From a virus, in IMG/VR virus record IMGVR_UViG_3300025098_000302, positions 1 through 23,459 of that record: DNA of 23,459 nt; one strand, written 5' to 3'. How positions within the stretch are numbered: position 1 is the first letter of the stretch; every line of letters starts with the position of its first letter. Shown in pieces: positions 23,091-23,459 of the stretch. Below the pieces are notes generated by a model. It made no database searches. It was not told the DNA's origin and worked only from the letters and a program-made list of their open reading frames with translations. The translations under genes were made by a program, and so were the position numbers.

Positions 23091-23459
23091 ATGTCAGCAA
23101 CTTTAGAAGTAAAATATTTTAACTCTTTCTGGATAAAGAAAATGAAGTCTATAACCGACGCGGCTACAGTATATGAAGATATTGTACCTGGTGGTTATGC
23201 TGCTAGTACGTCTAGTCCAAATGAAGACTGGTATATAGAAGAAGCTAGAATAAGAGGTGGTTATAATAATACTTCAGTAGATTTTGGTGTAAAAGCATAT
23301 TTAGTTGAAGAGAATATTCAACAACAGCATAGATTTAATTCTATTATATATTCTGACGTATTTAATTCCAGAACAGGTATAAATAGAACTAATGTATTTT
23401 CTGTTGGTGAAGACATAATTAAATCAGCAGACCCTGCTAATGGCTCTATACAAAAATTA
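23091..23459 (+). CDS. Tail protein, 3' partial
   Basis: The frame opens at the ATG at 23091 and is still open at the end of the window (123 codons seen). The visible protein includes FWIKKMKSITDAATVYEDI, DWYIEEARIRGGYNNTSVDF and FNSRTGINRTNVFSVGEDI, then DPANGSIQK. I recall similar segments in long structural proteins of Bacteroidota podoviruses, where the next part is propeller-like. It is likely a further tail-hub or stabilisation-type component, following the 1494-residue protein. No signal peptide is present. The gene is real; the role is inferred from the neighbourhood. Confidence 0.6.
   Translation, partial: MSATLEVKYFNSFWIKKMKSITDAATVYEDIVPGGYAASTSSPNEDWYIEEARIRGGYNNTSVDFGVKAYLVEENIQQQHRFNSIIYSDVFNSRTGINRTNVFSVGEDIIKSADPANGSIQKL

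Noticed and set aside
1-23459. tRNA genes, CRISPR arrays, insertion sequences, integrase or attachment sites
   Set aside because: The gaps are too short (106 bases at most) and none holds a cloverleaf, spaced repeats or terminal inverted repeats; no recombinase-like protein is encoded here.

Overview
The window is a gapless block of a virulent-type, tailed bacteriophage genome, probably a short-tailed (podovirus-like) phage of a marine or aquatic member of the Bacteroidota. Every gene reads on the + strand. Genes are packed end to start, often with ATGA or TAATG junctions, and the DNA is strongly AT-rich. Starts lack Shine-Dalgarno sequences and instead have A/T-only leaders, often ending in ATTATG, as is usual in flavobacteria and their phages. 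The capsid protein, large portal and adaptor proteins resemble, from memory, those of Bacteroidota podoviruses including the crAss-like group. No database search was possible, so that placement is moderate.

Layout. (1) 1-2385: the 3' part of a long tail fibre, with a beta-roll of xIGxxAG repeats and a C-terminal S74 self-cleaving chaperone domain, followed by a small companion protein. (2) 2492-4292: a phage-encoded chaperonin pair, GroEL then GroES, in the reverse of the usual bacterial order and overlapping. (3) 4289-5978: a winged-helix-like protein, an EF-hand-like protein, a 52-residue membrane protein at 5280-5438 and several small lysine-rich proteins. (4) 5980-6686: a probable lysis pair, a small HExxH protein and a holin. 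(5) 6695-8316: small proteins, including a 201-residue protein that looks like two fused GroES-like folds, and a possible small terminase. (6) 8316-15651: the packaging and head module, with large terminase, portal, scaffold-like protein and major capsid protein, closed by a strong terminator. (7) 15743-23459: a capsid-module protein of unknown role, two head-to-tail adaptor proteins, a 1494-residue tail-hub or stabilisation-type protein, and the start of another tail protein.

How it fits together. This is the late (virion assembly and lysis) part of the genome. Terminase and portal package DNA into a shell made by the capsid protein on the scaffold. The adaptors and hub close the vertex and carry the fibre. 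The holin set releases progeny. The chaperonin genes sit inside this late block, so their likely job is folding virion proteins. The most unusual feature is three chaperonin-related genes in one phage: GroEL, GroES and a tandem GroES-like protein. There are no tRNA genes, CRISPR arrays, insertion sequences or integrase in the window, and no stretch over 300 bases without a gene.
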